NCBI GenBank assembly: GCA_964452645.1
Contig: CAYVMO010000001.1
Location: 177,970 to 241,969, forward strand
Source: CAYXTW01 sp964452645
Lineage (GTDB): Bacteria > Zixibacteria > MSB-5A5 > GN15 > PGXB01
DNA: 64,000 nt
Reading direction: 5' to 3'
The notes under the pieces were generated by a model. It ran no database searches. It was not told the DNA's origin and saw only the letters and a program-made list of their open reading frames with translations. The position numbers and the translations under genes were made by a program. Of this stretch, positions 26,217 through 35,303 are shown piece by piece (the first letter of the stretch is position 1; each line of letters opens with the position of its first letter).

Positions 26217-26796
26217 CCCGATCCGGGGCGGCTCGACTGAAATCATTCTGGAGCGGATTGCGGATGGGATCAGCCATTCTTCAATTCAACCGGTGAAACT
26301 GGAACTTGTCCGTCTGAATGACTACCAGTATCTGCCCTGTCAGTCATGCGGCGAAAGTCCCGAACCGGCCTGGTGCATATTCAAGGACGAAATCGAACCG
26401 GTGTATGACTTATATGTCAACTGCGATATCGTTTTATTTGGATCGCCGATTTATTTCGATACGGTGTCGGCCCAGGCGAAACTTTTCATAGACCGCTGTA
26501 ATTGCCTTAAGCCGGCTGATTTTTCCGAAAATCCCGAACACTATTTTAAAAAGGTACTTACCAAAAAGCGGCTGGGCGCGATGGTCCTGGTAGGAGGCGA
26601 GCGGCAGGATATTGAATGCGCCCGGAAAGTTATCGCCGGTTTTTTTAAATGGACCGAGGTTGTAAACTGCGGTTGCGTTGCCTTTAGTTCGGTTGGATTG
26701 GGGGCGGGGACGGTCGCGGACGATCCGGATAAGCTTCAGGAGGCGTTCGCGCTCGGACAAAAAATCGGAAGCAAAGTTATATTTGACGGAATTTAA
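26188..26796 (+). CDS. Flavodoxin-fold NAD(P)H-dependent FMN reductase family protein
   Basis: A 202-residue NADPH-dependent FMN reductase/flavodoxin-type protein. LILSSSPIRGGSTEII (5-20) is the phosphate-binding loop of the fold, and CDIVLFGSPIYFDTVSAQAK is the second flavin-binding segment. CQSCGESP and WCIFKDE look like the cysteine-bearing segment seen in iron-sulfur flavoprotein-like relatives. It overlaps the ABC-F gene by 29 bases, which suggests one transcript. Substrate unknown. Confidence 0.85.
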   Translation: MPNILILSSSPIRGGSTEIILERIADGISHSSIQPVKLELVRLNDYQYLPCQSCGESPEPAWCIFKDEIEPVYDLYVNCDIVLFGSPIYFDTVSAQAKLFIDRCNCLKPADFSENPEHYFKKVLTKKRLGAMVLVGGERQDIECARKVIAGFFKWTEVVNCGCVAFSSVGLGAGTVADDPDKLQEAFALGQKIGSKVIFDGI

Positions 26797-26864
26797 GCTC
26801 TGTTCATTTTTTTCACAGAAAAATAGAATCAAATCCAAATAAAAGCCGATAGAAAATAATAGCC

Positions 26865-27716
26865 ATGAATATCTCGATTTCTGATCAGCCCGATTTCGGC
26901 CTGCTACTCGAGGAACCGAAACCGTTCGAAATGGATCTTCCATGGGGAGAGCGAGAATTCTCGGAACGGTTTTACAAGATTGTCAACTTCTGGGGGATTC
27001 CGACCGAAAAAGAGGTCGCTTTTCTGGCCGGTTATCTTGGTTCAGAGTCGGATCGGGTGCTTGACCTGGCCTGTGGCGGCGGTCGCCATTCGATTGAATT
27101 GGCGGCAATGGGTTATGAAGTTACCGGGATCGAAATTGGGGAGTATCCGTTAAGAATAGCAAAAAAAGAAGCAGAACAACGGAAACTTAATATAAATTTT
27201 ATCCATGGCGACATATTGAAATTCCATATGGCCGGCCAATTCAACATGGTTTTTTTTATCTGTAATCAAATCAGCCATTTATCGCCGCAAGACGGCCGGA
27301 CCGTTTTCCGCAATGTGGCCGGGGTGCTGGCTGATGACGGCATATTTATCGTTCATCTGGCCAGGTTTACCGACGAAGATAAATCGAGTTATGTTCATTG
27401 GTATCTGGAAAAAGAGCCGTTTTATCTGAAGAATCGGTCGGTTGTCCATCGCGAGCAATATTATTTTGATAAAAACAGGACCAAACTTATTCGTGATTTT
27501 GCGGTCGATACCGTCACCCGGGAAAACCGGCTGTTCGGTGTTTCGGAGAAAAATTACACGGAATCAGAGCTTCAGGAATTCGCCTCCGGATGCGGGCTGA
27601 TTTTGAAAGAAAGCTTCGGTGATTATGACAAATCACCCCTTGAAAAGAACTCACCCCAAAAAATCTTCGTTTTTTCCAAAGAGCCGCAAAAAACCGGCGG
27701 ACATTCCGATAAATAA
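26865..27716 (+). CDS. Class I SAM-dependent methyltransferase
   Basis: A 283-residue methyltransferase. Motif I VLDLACGGGRHSIELA lies near residues 65-80, followed by YEVTGIEI and the motif IV-like NMVFFICNQISHL. The N-terminal ~45 residues are an extension typical of small-molecule methyltransferases of this type. The C-terminal half has the beta structure of glycine/sarcosine-type enzymes, but the substrate cannot be named. It lies 68 bases after the flavodoxin-fold gene, on the same strand. Confidence 0.85.
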   Translation: MNISISDQPDFGLLLEEPKPFEMDLPWGEREFSERFYKIVNFWGIPTEKEVAFLAGYLGSESDRVLDLACGGGRHSIELAAMGYEVTGIEIGEYPLRIAKKEAEQRKLNINFIHGDILKFHMAGQFNMVFFICNQISHLSPQDGRTVFRNVAGVLADDGIFIVHLARFTDEDKSSYVHWYLEKEPFYLKNRSVVHREQYYFDKNRTKLIRDFAVDTVTRENRLFGVSEKNYTESELQEFASGCGLILKESFGDYDKSPLEKNSPQKIFVFSKEPQKTGGHSDK

Positions 27717-27733
27717 ACGTATATAAATTGGGC

Positions 27734-27761
27734 TTGCATTTTTTTTGGCCTTATATATATT
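27734..27761 (+). promoter_or_regulatory. Candidate sigma-70-type promoter of rpmE
   Basis: TTGCAT (27734-27739), a 16-base spacer and TATATT (27756-27761). It lies about 70 bases before the rpmE start in the gap after the methyltransferase gene. Confidence 0.45.
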
Positions 27762-27828
27762 GTTGCCCTGATATGCGGGAGCAATATAAAATATTGCAAA
27801 CCTGATAATTTAAAGCTGGAGAGTCGGG

Positions 27829-28059
27829 ATGAAACCGAAAATACATCCGCAGTATTATGAAACGACAATTACGTGCGCCTGTGGTAATGTCATCGAAACC
27901 CGCTGCACGGTCAAGGATGTCAGAGTGGAGATTTGTTCCAATTGCCACCCTTTCTTTACCGGTAAACAGAAACTGGTTGACACCGCCGGGCGGATAGATC
28001 GATTCCGCAGGAAATACGGTCTCGATGAGAAGGGCAAGAAGAAAACTAAAGAATCTTAG
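27829..28059 (+). CDS. rpmE: 50S ribosomal protein L31 (zinc-binding type)
   Basis: Ribosomal protein L31 of 76 residues: MKPKIHPQYYETTITCACGN and FFTGKQKLVDTAGRIDRFRRKYG-type features. The zinc-ligand cysteines C16, C18, C36 and C39 are present, so it is the C+ form. A basic tail (EKGKKKTKES) ends it. A ribosome site (GGAGAG) lies about 9 bases before the ATG. It starts the conserved rpmE-DUF1385-prfA run. Confidence 0.97.
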   Translation: MKPKIHPQYYETTITCACGNVIETRCTVKDVRVEICSNCHPFFTGKQKLVDTAGRIDRFRRKYGLDEKGKKKTKES

Positions 28060-28140
28060 CCGATAAGGCGGTCATATAAAATCGGCGACATTTCCCCAAG
28101 ATTGTTCAGATTGTCGCGTATTCCGATAAATGAGGTTTAA

Positions 28141-29106
28141 ATGCCGGATTTGACGGTAGGTGGACAGGCGGTTATCGAAGGAGTGATGATGCGCTCCAAA
28201 GAGCGTATATCGACCGCTGTACGAATACCTTCGGGAGAAATTCTGGTTAAATCACAGGAGTATTTTTCTCTTACCAGACGACTCAAACTTCTGGCGTTGC
28301 CGATAATCCGCGGTGTCATTACGTTTTTCGAAATGCTGGTAATCGGTATTAAAACTCTGAATTTCTCCGCGGATATTGCCGTGAAGGAGGCGGAAAAAGA
28401 GGAAGCGAACGCTAAAGGTAAGGAGTATGTGGCAGAGGAAAAGAAAACCAACGCATTTGTATTGGGGGCCACGGTCGTGGTTGCTCTGGCGATCGGCATT
28501 TTGATATTTTTCTTCACGCCGATAGCATTATCGACGCTTCTTAAGGTCGAGCGGGATGCCGTTGCTTTTAATCTTATCGCCGGGGCCATCAGGGTGATTT
28601 TGTTTATTGGATACGTTTGGCTTATTTCCAGATTCGGTGAATTTAAAAAAGTCTTCCAGTATCATGGCGCCGAACACAAGTCGATTTTTGCTTACGAAAA
28701 CGGGGAAGAACTGAGTGTCGAAAATGTCTCCAAATACACGACGTTTCATCCCCGGTGCGGGACCAGTTTCATTCTGATTGTCGCTTTGTTTGCCATACTC
28801 GTTTACTCGGTTTCCGACACCATTTACGCCCTTGTAATGGGGGTCGCCCCGACGCTTTTGAAAAGATTTGCGATTCATTTTTCACTTTTGCCGTTGGTGG
28901 CCGGCGGTTCGTACGAACTTCTGAAATTATCCGGTAAGACTCGCACGAACCCGATTACGAAGATTCTGATTCAACCCGGATTGTGGCTTCAGCGTATCAC
29001 AACCAGTGAACCTTCGGAAAAACAGATGGAAGTCGCGATTGTAGCCTTGGAATCGGCACTGGGGGTGACCGAATCGAAGCTGACGGTTAAAAAAACTTGT
29101 CTTTAG
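28141..29106 (+). CDS. DUF1385 family membrane protein (YqhQ-like)
   Basis: A 321-residue member of the DUF1385 family, widely linked to rpmE and prfA. The N-terminus GGQAVIEGVMMRS is diagnostic. Membrane helices are visible near 59-78, 108-130, 138-162, 207-225 and about 238-260. The central QYHGAEHKSIFAYE (about 175-188) and the following THFHPRCGTSF-like stretch hold conserved His/Glu/Cys residues that could bind metal. The biochemical function is not established. It lies 81 bases after rpmE. Confidence 0.9.
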   Translation: MPDLTVGGQAVIEGVMMRSKERISTAVRIPSGEILVKSQEYFSLTRRLKLLALPIIRGVITFFEMLVIGIKTLNFSADIAVKEAEKEEANAKGKEYVAEEKKTNAFVLGATVVVALAIGILIFFFTPIALSTLLKVERDAVAFNLIAGAIRVILFIGYVWLISRFGEFKKVFQYHGAEHKSIFAYENGEELSVENVSKYTTFHPRCGTSFILIVALFAILVYSVSDTIYALVMGVAPTLLKRFAIHFSLLPLVAGGSYELLKLSGKTRTNPITKILIQPGLWLQRITTSEPSEKQMEVAIVALESALGVTESKLTVKKTCL

Positions 29107-29152
29107 TATAATCAACTTTTATTCTGAAATTTTTTAAGCTCTATGTGTAAAT

Positions 29153-30250
29153 ATGCTTGAAGTGGTTGAAAAACTCGAAAAACGAATCGAAGAACTCAAT
29201 AACGAATTACTCCAGCCGGGGATTCACTCCGACCAGGCCAGGATAAAGTCGATTTCTCAGGAGAGGCGATATATCGAGGAGATTTTGAAGACCGGGCGGC
29301 AGTACAAAGCGTGTATCAAAACTATTGATGAGGCCAGAGAAATGCTGGCCGAGTCGGGTGATCCCGAGTTGAGTAAGATGGTTAAAGAGGAACTGGAGAC
29401 GGCTACGAGAAAACGGGACGAGCTGGAAAAGCAGCTGACATCATTGTTGGCGCCCCGTGACCCTAACGATGTCAAAAACGCCATCATAGAAATCAGGGCC
29501 GGGACCGGTGGCGAGGAGGCGGCCATTTTTGCGTCCGATTTGTACCGCATGTACACTCGATATTCGGAACGCCGCAGCTGGAAGGTGGAAGTGCTGTCGA
29601 GCAGTTTCAGCGGCATTGGCGGCTTTAAGGAAGTAGTGTTTATGGTTCGCGGCGACTCGGCCTATGGTCGGCTGAAGTACGAATCGGGGGTGCATCGCGT
29701 CCAACGCGTGCCGAAGACCGAGTCGCAGGGGAGAATTCATACCTCGGCGGCGACAGTGGCGGTTTTGCTCGAAGCTGAAGACGTCGATGTTAAAATCGAT
29801 GAAAACGATCTCAAGATCGATGTTTATCATTCGTCCGGCCCCGGCGGGCAATCGGTCAATACGACCGATTCGGCGGTCAGGGTTACACATTTGCCGACGG
29901 GGATGGTGGTGACCTGTCAGGATGAAAAATCGCAGCATAAAAACAAGGCCAAAGCGCTGCGTGTTCTGCGCGCGCGGCTGCTGGATAAAGCAATCGAAGA
30001 GCAAAAGCGGGAAATTTCGCAGAAGCGGCGCGAGATGGTCAGCACCGGCGACCGATCGGCCAAAATTCGTACATATAATTTCCCTCAATCGAGAGTCACC
30101 GACCACCGGATCGGCCTGACGCTTCACCGGCTTGATGATATTCTTGATGGAGACATGGACGAAATTATCAACGCTCTTGAAAAAAACGATCAGGAAACAC
30201 GACTGGGATCGCAGAATTCAATAAATAATATTAACTCCGACAAAAAATAA
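29153..30250 (+). CDS. prfA: Peptide chain release factor 1
   Basis: Reads UAA and UAG and triggers peptide release. The GGQ motif is at 231-233 (SSGPGGQSVNTTDS), and the stop-codon-reading PxT tripeptide is PKT at 187-189, which makes it RF1 rather than RF2. The 365-residue length fits. The glutamine of GGQ is the substrate of PrmC, whose gene lies 5 kb downstream instead of directly adjacent as in many genomes. Confidence 0.97.
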   Translation: MLEVVEKLEKRIEELNNELLQPGIHSDQARIKSISQERRYIEEILKTGRQYKACIKTIDEAREMLAESGDPELSKMVKEELETATRKRDELEKQLTSLLAPRDPNDVKNAIIEIRAGTGGEEAAIFASDLYRMYTRYSERRSWKVEVLSSSFSGIGGFKEVVFMVRGDSAYGRLKYESGVHRVQRVPKTESQGRIHTSAATVAVLLEAEDVDVKIDENDLKIDVYHSSGPGGQSVNTTDSAVRVTHLPTGMVVTCQDEKSQHKNKAKALRVLRARLLDKAIEEQKREISQKRREMVSTGDRSAKIRTYNFPQSRVTDHRIGLTLHRLDDILDGDMDEIINALEKNDQETRLGSQNSINNINSDKK

Positions 30251-30398
30251 CATTTTCTAAATGACTCTATTCCGCCTGGAAATCCGGATTTGCTTTTAAA
30301 TCCGGCAAAAAAAATCTGTTTTGTCTCGACTTTTAATTATATCTGCGTATAAGGATATATGAAATGGAAATCGTAACCGAAAAGACGGAGGAATAATT

Positions 30399-31283
30399 AT
30401 GTATACAATTACCGGAGCGACCGGGCATACCGGCCGGATGGTTGCTGAATTATTATTATCCAAAGGCGAGAAAGTCAGAGCTGTCGGTCGCAGCGCCGAA
30501 AAACTTCAGCCATTGGTCGATAAGGGTGCGGAGTCTGTGGTCGCCGATCTGATGGATACGGCGGCGATGACAAAGGCGTTTAAAGGAGCCAAAGCGGTTT
30601 ATCTGATGACTCCGCCTAATCCGACAGTTGATAATATACGCGAATTCCAAAATAAGATCGGTGAGTCGCTGGCAAGAGCGGTCAAAAACAGCGGTGTTAA
30701 GCATGTTGTTAATTTAAGCAGCATGGGGGCGCATATTTCCAAGGGAACCGGCATTATTCTGGGACTTTACGACCAAGAACAGCGGTTGAATAAACTCGAT
30801 GGAGTAAATGTAATTCATTTGCGTCCGACATTTTTTTTGGAAAATAATTTCATGCAGATTGATATTATAAAAAATAGCGGGATTATGGGCTATGCGACCA
30901 AACCGGATTTGCCAATGCCCCAGATAGCCACCAAAGATATTGCCGAATATGCCGTTGACCGCCTGCTGAAGCTCGATTTCGATGGAAAATCGAGCCGCGA
31001 ATTGTTTGGCGCCGAGGAGGTCACTATGAATGAAATGGCCACTATAATCGGTAAGGCTATTGGCAAGGAGGATTTGAAATTCGTTCAGTTTTCCTATGAA
31101 GACACAAAGAAAGCAATGATGGGTATGGGTATCTCGGAGGATGTCGCGGATAATTTGCTGGCATTGAATCGTGCTTTTAATGAGGGAACCTTTCAACCGA
31201 CCGAGAAGCGCACGGCTGAAAACACAACGCCGACGACGATAGAAGAATTCGCAAATATTTTTGCCCAGGTTTATAACAGTTGA
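30399..31283 (+). CDS. NmrA-like NAD(P)-binding protein (atypical SDR)
   Basis: Rossmann-fold protein of the NmrA/atypical short-chain dehydrogenase type, 294 residues. The N-terminal TGATGHTGRMVAELLL gives the glycine-rich NAD(P) loop at 4-11. VVADLMD and AVYLMTPPNP follow as in the family, and the usual catalytic Tyr-x3-Lys is not evident. A good ribosome site (GGAGGAAT) precedes the ATG. It may be a redox-sensing regulator or quinone reductase. It is followed by a strong terminator. Confidence 0.88.
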   Translation: MYTITGATGHTGRMVAELLLSKGEKVRAVGRSAEKLQPLVDKGAESVVADLMDTAAMTKAFKGAKAVYLMTPPNPTVDNIREFQNKIGESLARAVKNSGVKHVVNLSSMGAHISKGTGIILGLYDQEQRLNKLDGVNVIHLRPTFFLENNFMQIDIIKNSGIMGYATKPDLPMPQIATKDIAEYAVDRLLKLDFDGKSSRELFGAEEVTMNEMATIIGKAIGKEDLKFVQFSYEDTKKAMMGMGISEDVADNLLALNRAFNEGTFQPTEKRTAENTTPTTIEEFANIFAQVYNS

Positions 31284-31306
31284 TGATTTGATTTTGTGCG
31301 AAAAAA

Positions 31307-31333
31307 GCAGGAGAAAACACTCCTGCTTTTTTT
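31307..31333. terminator. Bidirectional intrinsic terminator between convergent genes
   Basis: GCAGGAG (31307-31313), loop AAAACA, CTCCTGC (31320-31326), then TTTTTTT. On the other strand AAAAAA precedes the stem and reads as a T run, so it can serve both the NmrA-like gene and the convergent membrane-protein gene. Confidence 0.9.
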
Positions 31334-32135
31334 ATGGCTTTATCTTGGTATAATCCAATTCGGAGCCGAGGACGCTGTGGGGGATCAGGAAGATGGCCAA
31401 AGTCACTATCGATGCCGCGATTATCCAGCCGCGCCCTTTATCTTTGATTCTTACGCGCCAGAGGGCAATCAGCCAGAGAATCATCGCAATCGCGGTTTTA
31501 TTATCGGTCAAATCATGCCCTACCGGCCAGCCGGTCCAGAAAGCCCCGAAGGCGTATTTTTGCACGACCGGGCCGAGGATCATTCCGCCGATTAGGAGTA
31601 AAATAACCGTCAGAATTGTATGTCTATATACTTTATCACCCCTGACAACCGCCTCCAGACCGGTTCGTGTGGAATACAACATAGCCAGAAAAATTAGAAA
31701 AATATGCGCGATCATCACCAATAAGGGAACCGGGTCCTTGAATCTTATGATTACCGGCTCGTTTGTTAAATCGTGCCCGGTGCCGGTAGAATCGTACAAT
31801 TTAACCCGGTAGGCCACTTTCCCTGCCGCCGACTGCCGAGGAATAGTGACAATCAACTTATCACCCTCACGCACCAGCGGATACGTCCGGAGAGTGTCAT
31901 AACTTCTAAATCGTCGCCAACTCACCGAACCGGTGATAATCATATCCGGGATAGATATTTCCATGTCGGCATCGGCCGACGAATCATGATTTCGCAATAG
32001 TGTGTATTTAATTTCTTTCCCACCGATTTTTGTGCTGCCGCTAACCGGCTGTGTCGGCCCGGTCACGCGCTGATATACCGCCGAGGCAATCGTAATAATT
32101 ATCGCCAGTATCCAGAGAATTACAGATCGTTTCAT
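31332..32135 (-). CDS. Unknown inner-membrane protein with periplasmic domain
   Basis: No family recognised. The 267-residue protein has an N-terminal membrane anchor (about 5-22), a beta-rich extracytoplasmic domain of about 110 residues (Ig-like feel: VSWRRFRSYDTLRTYPLVREGD), then about four further membrane helices near 137-157, 172-190, 212-229 and 236-255. A WPVGHDLTDNKTA loop joins the last helices. It is transcribed alone, divergent from tldD. The start was taken as the ATG at 32135. Confidence 0.7.
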   Translation of the reverse strand: MKRSVILWILAIIITIASAVYQRVTGPTQPVSGSTKIGGKEIKYTLLRNHDSSADADMEISIPDMIITGSVSWRRFRSYDTLRTYPLVREGDKLIVTIPRQSAAGKVAYRVKLYDSTGTGHDLTNEPVIIRFKDPVPLLVMIAHIFLIFLAMLYSTRTGLEAVVRGDKVYRHTILTVILLLIGGMILGPVVQKYAFGAFWTGWPVGHDLTDNKTAIAMILWLIALWRVRIKDKGRGWIIAASIVTLAIFLIPHSVLGSELDYTKIKP

Positions 32136-32264
32136 AATTCGGAACCTCTTGTTTCCCTTTATACGCTATTTTTCTCGAAAATCAAAAATAAATAGTATTA
32201 TTTCCAATACATCTTTTTTAGAAATATATGGCATCAATTAAAGTTATTTTTTATAATTGACCTG

Positions 32265-33722
32265 ATGGCAAATCAGATCGATAAATTCAAACTGGCCCAA
32301 ATGGTACTCGACCGATGCCGCTCACAGGGGGCGGAATATGCCGACGTGCGGATTGAGAAGATCGAGGACGAATCGATTTCGGTTTCCAGCGGGACGGTCG
32401 AGCCGATTGAACATACAGTATCCGAAGGCATCGGCATTCGAGTGATAAAAAACGGCGCCTGGGGATTCGCCGCGACGGATAATCTTTCGGAATCATCGCT
32501 CAAAGAAAAGGCGAAGCTGGCCGTGGAGATTGCCGAGGCTTCGGCGATGATAAATAAAAGCAAAATCGAGCTGTCACCTTTAAAACCGGCAGCCGGGGAG
32601 TATATTTCTCCTTATGAAATCGACCCCTTCACGATATCGCTGGAGGAAAAAATCGCCTTCCTGATGGAAATCGATCAAGCCATGCAGCAATCGGGGCCGG
32701 AATTGAATTCCCGGGATTGTTTTGCCGATTTTCGGCGGCGCGATAAATATTTCAAATCAAGTGATGGCGCCGATATAACTCAGAGATTGACCCAGGCCGG
32801 TGCCGGTTTATCGCTGGGTATGATGAAATCGCATCGGGAACAATATTCAAGGTCGTATCCGTCGTCATCCGGGCAATATGAAACCAAAGGTTATGAGCTT
32901 CTCGAGGAATTGAAACTCAAAGAGGCCATCCCGCGTCTGGTCGAAGAAATCGGGCTGCTTCAAAGCGCCGAAGAATGCCCGCAGAAAGAGACGACTCTTT
33001 TATTATCCGGCGATCAGGTTTCGCTTCAGATGCATGAGTCGATCGGGCATCCCCTGGAGCTGGATCGTGTTTTCGGTTCGGAGCGCGATTTTTCCGGAGT
33101 TTCTTTCGCGACCCCGGAAAATCTGGATAAACTGCAATACGCGTCGGAGATAGTCACCGTTGTCTGCGATCCGACTGTCCCGCACGGACTGGCATCGTAC
33201 GGTTATGATGATGACGGTGTCCCGACATACCGGGTCGATCTGATAAAAAACGGAATACTGGTTAATTATCTTTCATCGCGAGAGACGGCGGCGCGGATCG
33301 GAAAATTATCGACGGCCGCAATGCGCGCCAATAGCTGGAGCAATATCCCCATCGTACGGATTTCCAATATAATTTTGATACCGGGCGAAAAATCGTTCGA
33401 ACAGATTCTGTCGGAAATCGACGATGGTATTTATATGGAGACGGTGAAATCGTGGTCGATCGATGATAACCGCAAATATTTCCAGTTCGGCTGCGAAATC
33501 GGATGGCTGATTGAGGGCGGGAAACTGACAAAACCTATAAAAGACCCAACGTACACCGGTTGCACGACCGATTTCTGGAATAAGTGCAGTGCCATTGCCA
33601 ACAGGGATTCGTACCGCATCTGGGGAACGCCCAACTGCGGTAAGGGGCAGCCGGGACAGAATGCCCGCACGGCGCAGGGAGCATCACCGGCGCGGTTTGA
33701 TAATATCCAGGTGGGAGGCTGA
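32265..33722 (+). CDS. tldD: TldD family metalloprotease subunit
   Basis: Catalytic subunit of the TldD/TldE heterodimer, which trims peptides and, in some bacteria, cleaves leader peptides of modified antibiotics. The zinc motif HESIGH is at 257-262 (HExxxH form), followed by LELDR. Later signatures are YGYDDDGVPTYR and GxxxNYLSSRETAARIG. The 485-residue length is typical. TATAAT (32252-32257) lies 7 bases before the ATG and there is no ribosome site, so the mRNA may be leaderless. tldE follows after 4 bases. Confidence 0.93.
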   Translation: MANQIDKFKLAQMVLDRCRSQGAEYADVRIEKIEDESISVSSGTVEPIEHTVSEGIGIRVIKNGAWGFAATDNLSESSLKEKAKLAVEIAEASAMINKSKIELSPLKPAAGEYISPYEIDPFTISLEEKIAFLMEIDQAMQQSGPELNSRDCFADFRRRDKYFKSSDGADITQRLTQAGAGLSLGMMKSHREQYSRSYPSSSGQYETKGYELLEELKLKEAIPRLVEEIGLLQSAEECPQKETTLLLSGDQVSLQMHESIGHPLELDRVFGSERDFSGVSFATPENLDKLQYASEIVTVVCDPTVPHGLASYGYDDDGVPTYRVDLIKNGILVNYLSSRETAARIGKLSTAAMRANSWSNIPIVRISNIILIPGEKSFEQILSEIDDGIYMETVKSWSIDDNRKYFQFGCEIGWLIEGGKLTKPIKDPTYTGCTTDFWNKCSAIANRDSYRIWGTPNCGKGQPGQNARTAQGASPARFDNIQVGG

Positions 33723-33726
33723 TAAA

Positions 33727-35079
33727 TTGTTTGATCGCGAGACGGCATATAAAATTCTCGACGCGGCTTTGTCGTATTCATCAGGTGATATGACTGAAGC
33801 GGTGCTGGAGGGGCAGCGCCTGACGCTCACCCGTTTTGCCGAATCGAAAATCAGCGATAATATAGATACCGAAGAAACGACATTATACATTCGAACGGTT
33901 AAAGACAAAAAGATGGGTGTGATTGCCACCGGTAATATTTCGGATGATGGTATAAAAGAAGCGGTTATCAACTGCGAAACGATGCTGAAATATATGCCGC
34001 CCGATGAGAATTTCCAGTCACTTCCCCTGCCGGATGAGAATAAACTGAAAGAAGATTTTATTGTTAAAGGGACTTCCGACTTCGGGCCGACCAGGCGGGC
34101 CGAAGCGACGGGATTAATATCCAGAGTCGGTCTAATGGGGGGATTGAAAGCCTCCGGGGCGTTTCGAATCGAAGAAAATCATCTGGCGGCGGCCAACAGC
34201 AATAAAGTCAGGCGGTTTTTCAAGGGGAATCAGGCGCAGCTTTCGATGACACTCGCCGGTCAGGACGGCAATTCCGGCTGGGCAATGGGATTCAATACCG
34301 ATGCTCCCGAGATAAATGTCTCAGCGTTGGCCAAGAAAGCGACCGAAAAAGCGATTAAATCGCGCGAGCCAATCAGTATCGCCGACGGACAGTATACCGT
34401 GATTCTGGAACCGGCGGCGGTCGGGCAACTATTGCTGCTTCTGGCTTTTATGGGTTTCGGATGCAAGACATTGTATCAGCATCGTTCCTTTATGGCCGGA
34501 AAGATCGGCGAGAAAATCGCCGGAGATAATTTCTCAGTGTATGAAGACCCGACTATTAAGGCTTTCAATTATTGTCCGTTCGATTATGAAGGGGTCACGC
34601 GCATAAAAACGGCGTTAATTGTCGATGGTATCGCGAAAGGCGTCGTTTATAATTCGTACTATGCCAACCTGATGCAGACCAAATCGACCGGGAATGCTCT
34701 GCCTCCGACCAACAGCTACGGTCCCTACCCCAAAACGATGAGTGTCGCGGCGGGCGATTCCTCCATTGAAGACATGATTAAATCGACGGAAAAAGGCATT
34801 TTGATTACTCATTTCTGGTATTTGAATTTTCTGAATCCGATGCAAACGATGGTGACCGGGACAACCAAAGACGGCACTTTTTTAATTGAAAACGGTCAGA
34901 TTAAATCGGCGATTAATAACATGCGTACCAATCAATCGATACTTGATGCTTTTTCCAATATTGAAGCGATAACATCGGACAGAATTATATATCCGCAGTA
35001 TTCAGTGCTGATGCAGGTGCCGGGGATGAAAATAAATAATTTCAACCTGATGGCCGAAGAGGAGGAAAACAAATGCTGA
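33727..35079 (+). CDS. tldE: TldE/PmbA family protein, partner of TldD
   Basis: Non-catalytic partner in the TldD/TldE complex: same fold, no HExxxH. The TTG at 33727 is chosen because GGGAGG (33713-33718) lies 8 bases upstream and the frame then begins just after the tldD stop; the same frame is open farther left inside tldD. Length 450 residues. Family features include GWAMGFNTD, TVILEPAAVGQLL and a C-terminal MQVPGMKINNF. The end overlaps the next small gene by 7 bases. Confidence 0.9.
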   Translation: MFDRETAYKILDAALSYSSGDMTEAVLEGQRLTLTRFAESKISDNIDTEETTLYIRTVKDKKMGVIATGNISDDGIKEAVINCETMLKYMPPDENFQSLPLPDENKLKEDFIVKGTSDFGPTRRAEATGLISRVGLMGGLKASGAFRIEENHLAAANSNKVRRFFKGNQAQLSMTLAGQDGNSGWAMGFNTDAPEINVSALAKKATEKAIKSREPISIADGQYTVILEPAAVGQLLLLLAFMGFGCKTLYQHRSFMAGKIGEKIAGDNFSVYEDPTIKAFNYCPFDYEGVTRIKTALIVDGIAKGVVYNSYYANLMQTKSTGNALPPTNSYGPYPKTMSVAAGDSSIEDMIKSTEKGILITHFWYLNFLNPMQTMVTGTTKDGTFLIENGQIKSAINNMRTNQSILDAFSNIEAITSDRIIYPQYSVLMQVPGMKINNFNLMAEEEENKC

Positions 35080-35303
35080 GGCGTGAATTTATCAAGGTCT
35101 CCTCAATTACACTGGGCGGTATTATAGCCATAAGTCATCTGCCTTCATTGGCTATCGATAAGAATTCGGGGAAAGCCCCAAAGGCTCGCAACCGTTTTTA
35201 TCATCTTCATGGTGACGCCGGGTCAGGTTGTGCCACGCCGCCGGAGCTGACCGGTCTGCTTGAGAACGGCATAAGCAATATCCCGCCGGGCTGGCATGGA
35301 TGA
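35073..35303 (+). CDS. Small protein with twin-arginine-type signal, coupled to tldE
   Basis: No family recognised. Seventy-six residues: a Tat-like signal (LRREFIK followed by SSITLGGIIAISHLPSLA) and a mature part of about 49 residues with two His close together (FYHLHGD), one Cys (GSGCATPPE) and a Gly/Pro-rich end (IPPGWHG). A very strong ribosome site (GGAGG at 35061-35065, 7-base spacer) and a 7-base overlap with tldE argue that it is really translated. It may be an exported cofactor-bearing peptide, a substrate of TldD/E, or a truncated relic of a larger Tat protein. Confidence 0.65.
   Translation: MLRREFIKVSSITLGGIIAISHLPSLAIDKNSGKAPKARNRFYHLHGDAGSGCATPPELTGLLENGISNIPPGWHG

Noticed and set aside
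29441..30127. Open frame of 228 codons on the minus strand
   Set aside because: Antisense to prfA, whose identity is certain.
33589..33726. Earlier start for tldE inside tldD
   Set aside because: The TTG at 33727 has a strong ribosome site right after the tldD stop; the upstream part has no homology-like features.
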